Of a DNA stretch of 45,453 nt, positions 44,683 through 45,453 are shown in pieces (position 1 is the stretch's first letter; the number at the start of each line of letters is the position of its first letter). The translations under genes and the position numbers were made by a program. The notes beneath the pieces were generated by a model, which was given only the letters and a program-made list of their open reading frames with translations, was not told the origin of the DNA and did not search any database. Origin of the DNA: Jatrophihabitans sp. (GTDB taxonomy: Bacteria; Actinomycetota; Actinomycetes; Mycobacteriales; Jatrophihabitantaceae); assembly GCA_025963285.1 (NCBI GenBank), contig JAOPUX010000224.1:1-45453 (forward strand), in the 5' to 3' direction.

Positions 44683-45453
<771 letters not shown>

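Overview
The window is a high-GC, gene-dense bacterial chromosome segment with actinobacterial character. It has many GTG/TTG starts, several TANNNT boxes 6-7 nt ahead of start codons (leaderless transcripts), F420-type (Ddn-like) and EphD-like proteins, a TB7.3-like biotin carrier, and the core order tRNA-Ser / ffs / dnaX / ybaB / recR / ... leuA ... ask, which resembles the mycobacterial neighbourhood of these genes. It is best assigned to Actinomycetota; the sequence alone does not let me name a genus.

Left part (1-12.2 kb). On the minus strand a PAS-GAF-PP2C phosphatase, cut by the window edge, follows an RsbQ-like alpha/beta hydrolase. The pair resembles the Bacillus RsbQ-RsbP energy-stress module. 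A secreted subtilisin, a CsbD-like small protein and a Ddn-like protein come next. A translationally coupled hen1-pnkp pair encodes the bacterial RNA repair/2'-O-methylation system. A cobalamin riboswitch then precedes the cobalt transporter genes cbtB-cbtA.

Middle part (12.2-28.1 kb). A TetR regulator is divergent from a three-gene operon: an EphD-like hydrolase-SDR fusion, a PF10118-type metal-dependent hydrolase and a VanB-type flavin/2Fe-2S reductase. Next is the most interesting locus, a retron-type reverse transcriptase at 16965-18215. Just upstream lies a 159-nt stretch closed by a 19-bp imperfect inverted repeat that looks like retron a1/a2 arms. The whole unit is bracketed by two long hairpins with nearly the same stem sequence. 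No effector gene sits beside it. After it come yceI (with a clear promoter and palindromic operator), a receiver-PP2C / CHASE3 histidine kinase / Rcp1-type receiver signalling set, and transporters. One of the transporters, a sugar porter, carries a frameshift.

Right part (28.1-45.5 kb). tRNA-Ser(GGA) and the SRP RNA are followed by a phage-tail-like insertion: a TAT-exported beta-helix protein with a glycine-rich C-terminus, plus a small tail-type protein. Then come dnaX, ybaB and recR, a membrane protein with a membrane-anchored mycosin-like subtilisin, leuA with a leucine leader peptide, two tandem GDP-mannose 4,6-dehydratase-type genes, a putrescine/GABA catabolic set with a small biotin carrier between its two enzymes, an anchored MmpS-like protein, and the start of aspartokinase.

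Several intergenic spaces hold long, near-perfect hairpins. Some serve as terminators; others look like a dispersed palindromic repeat family.
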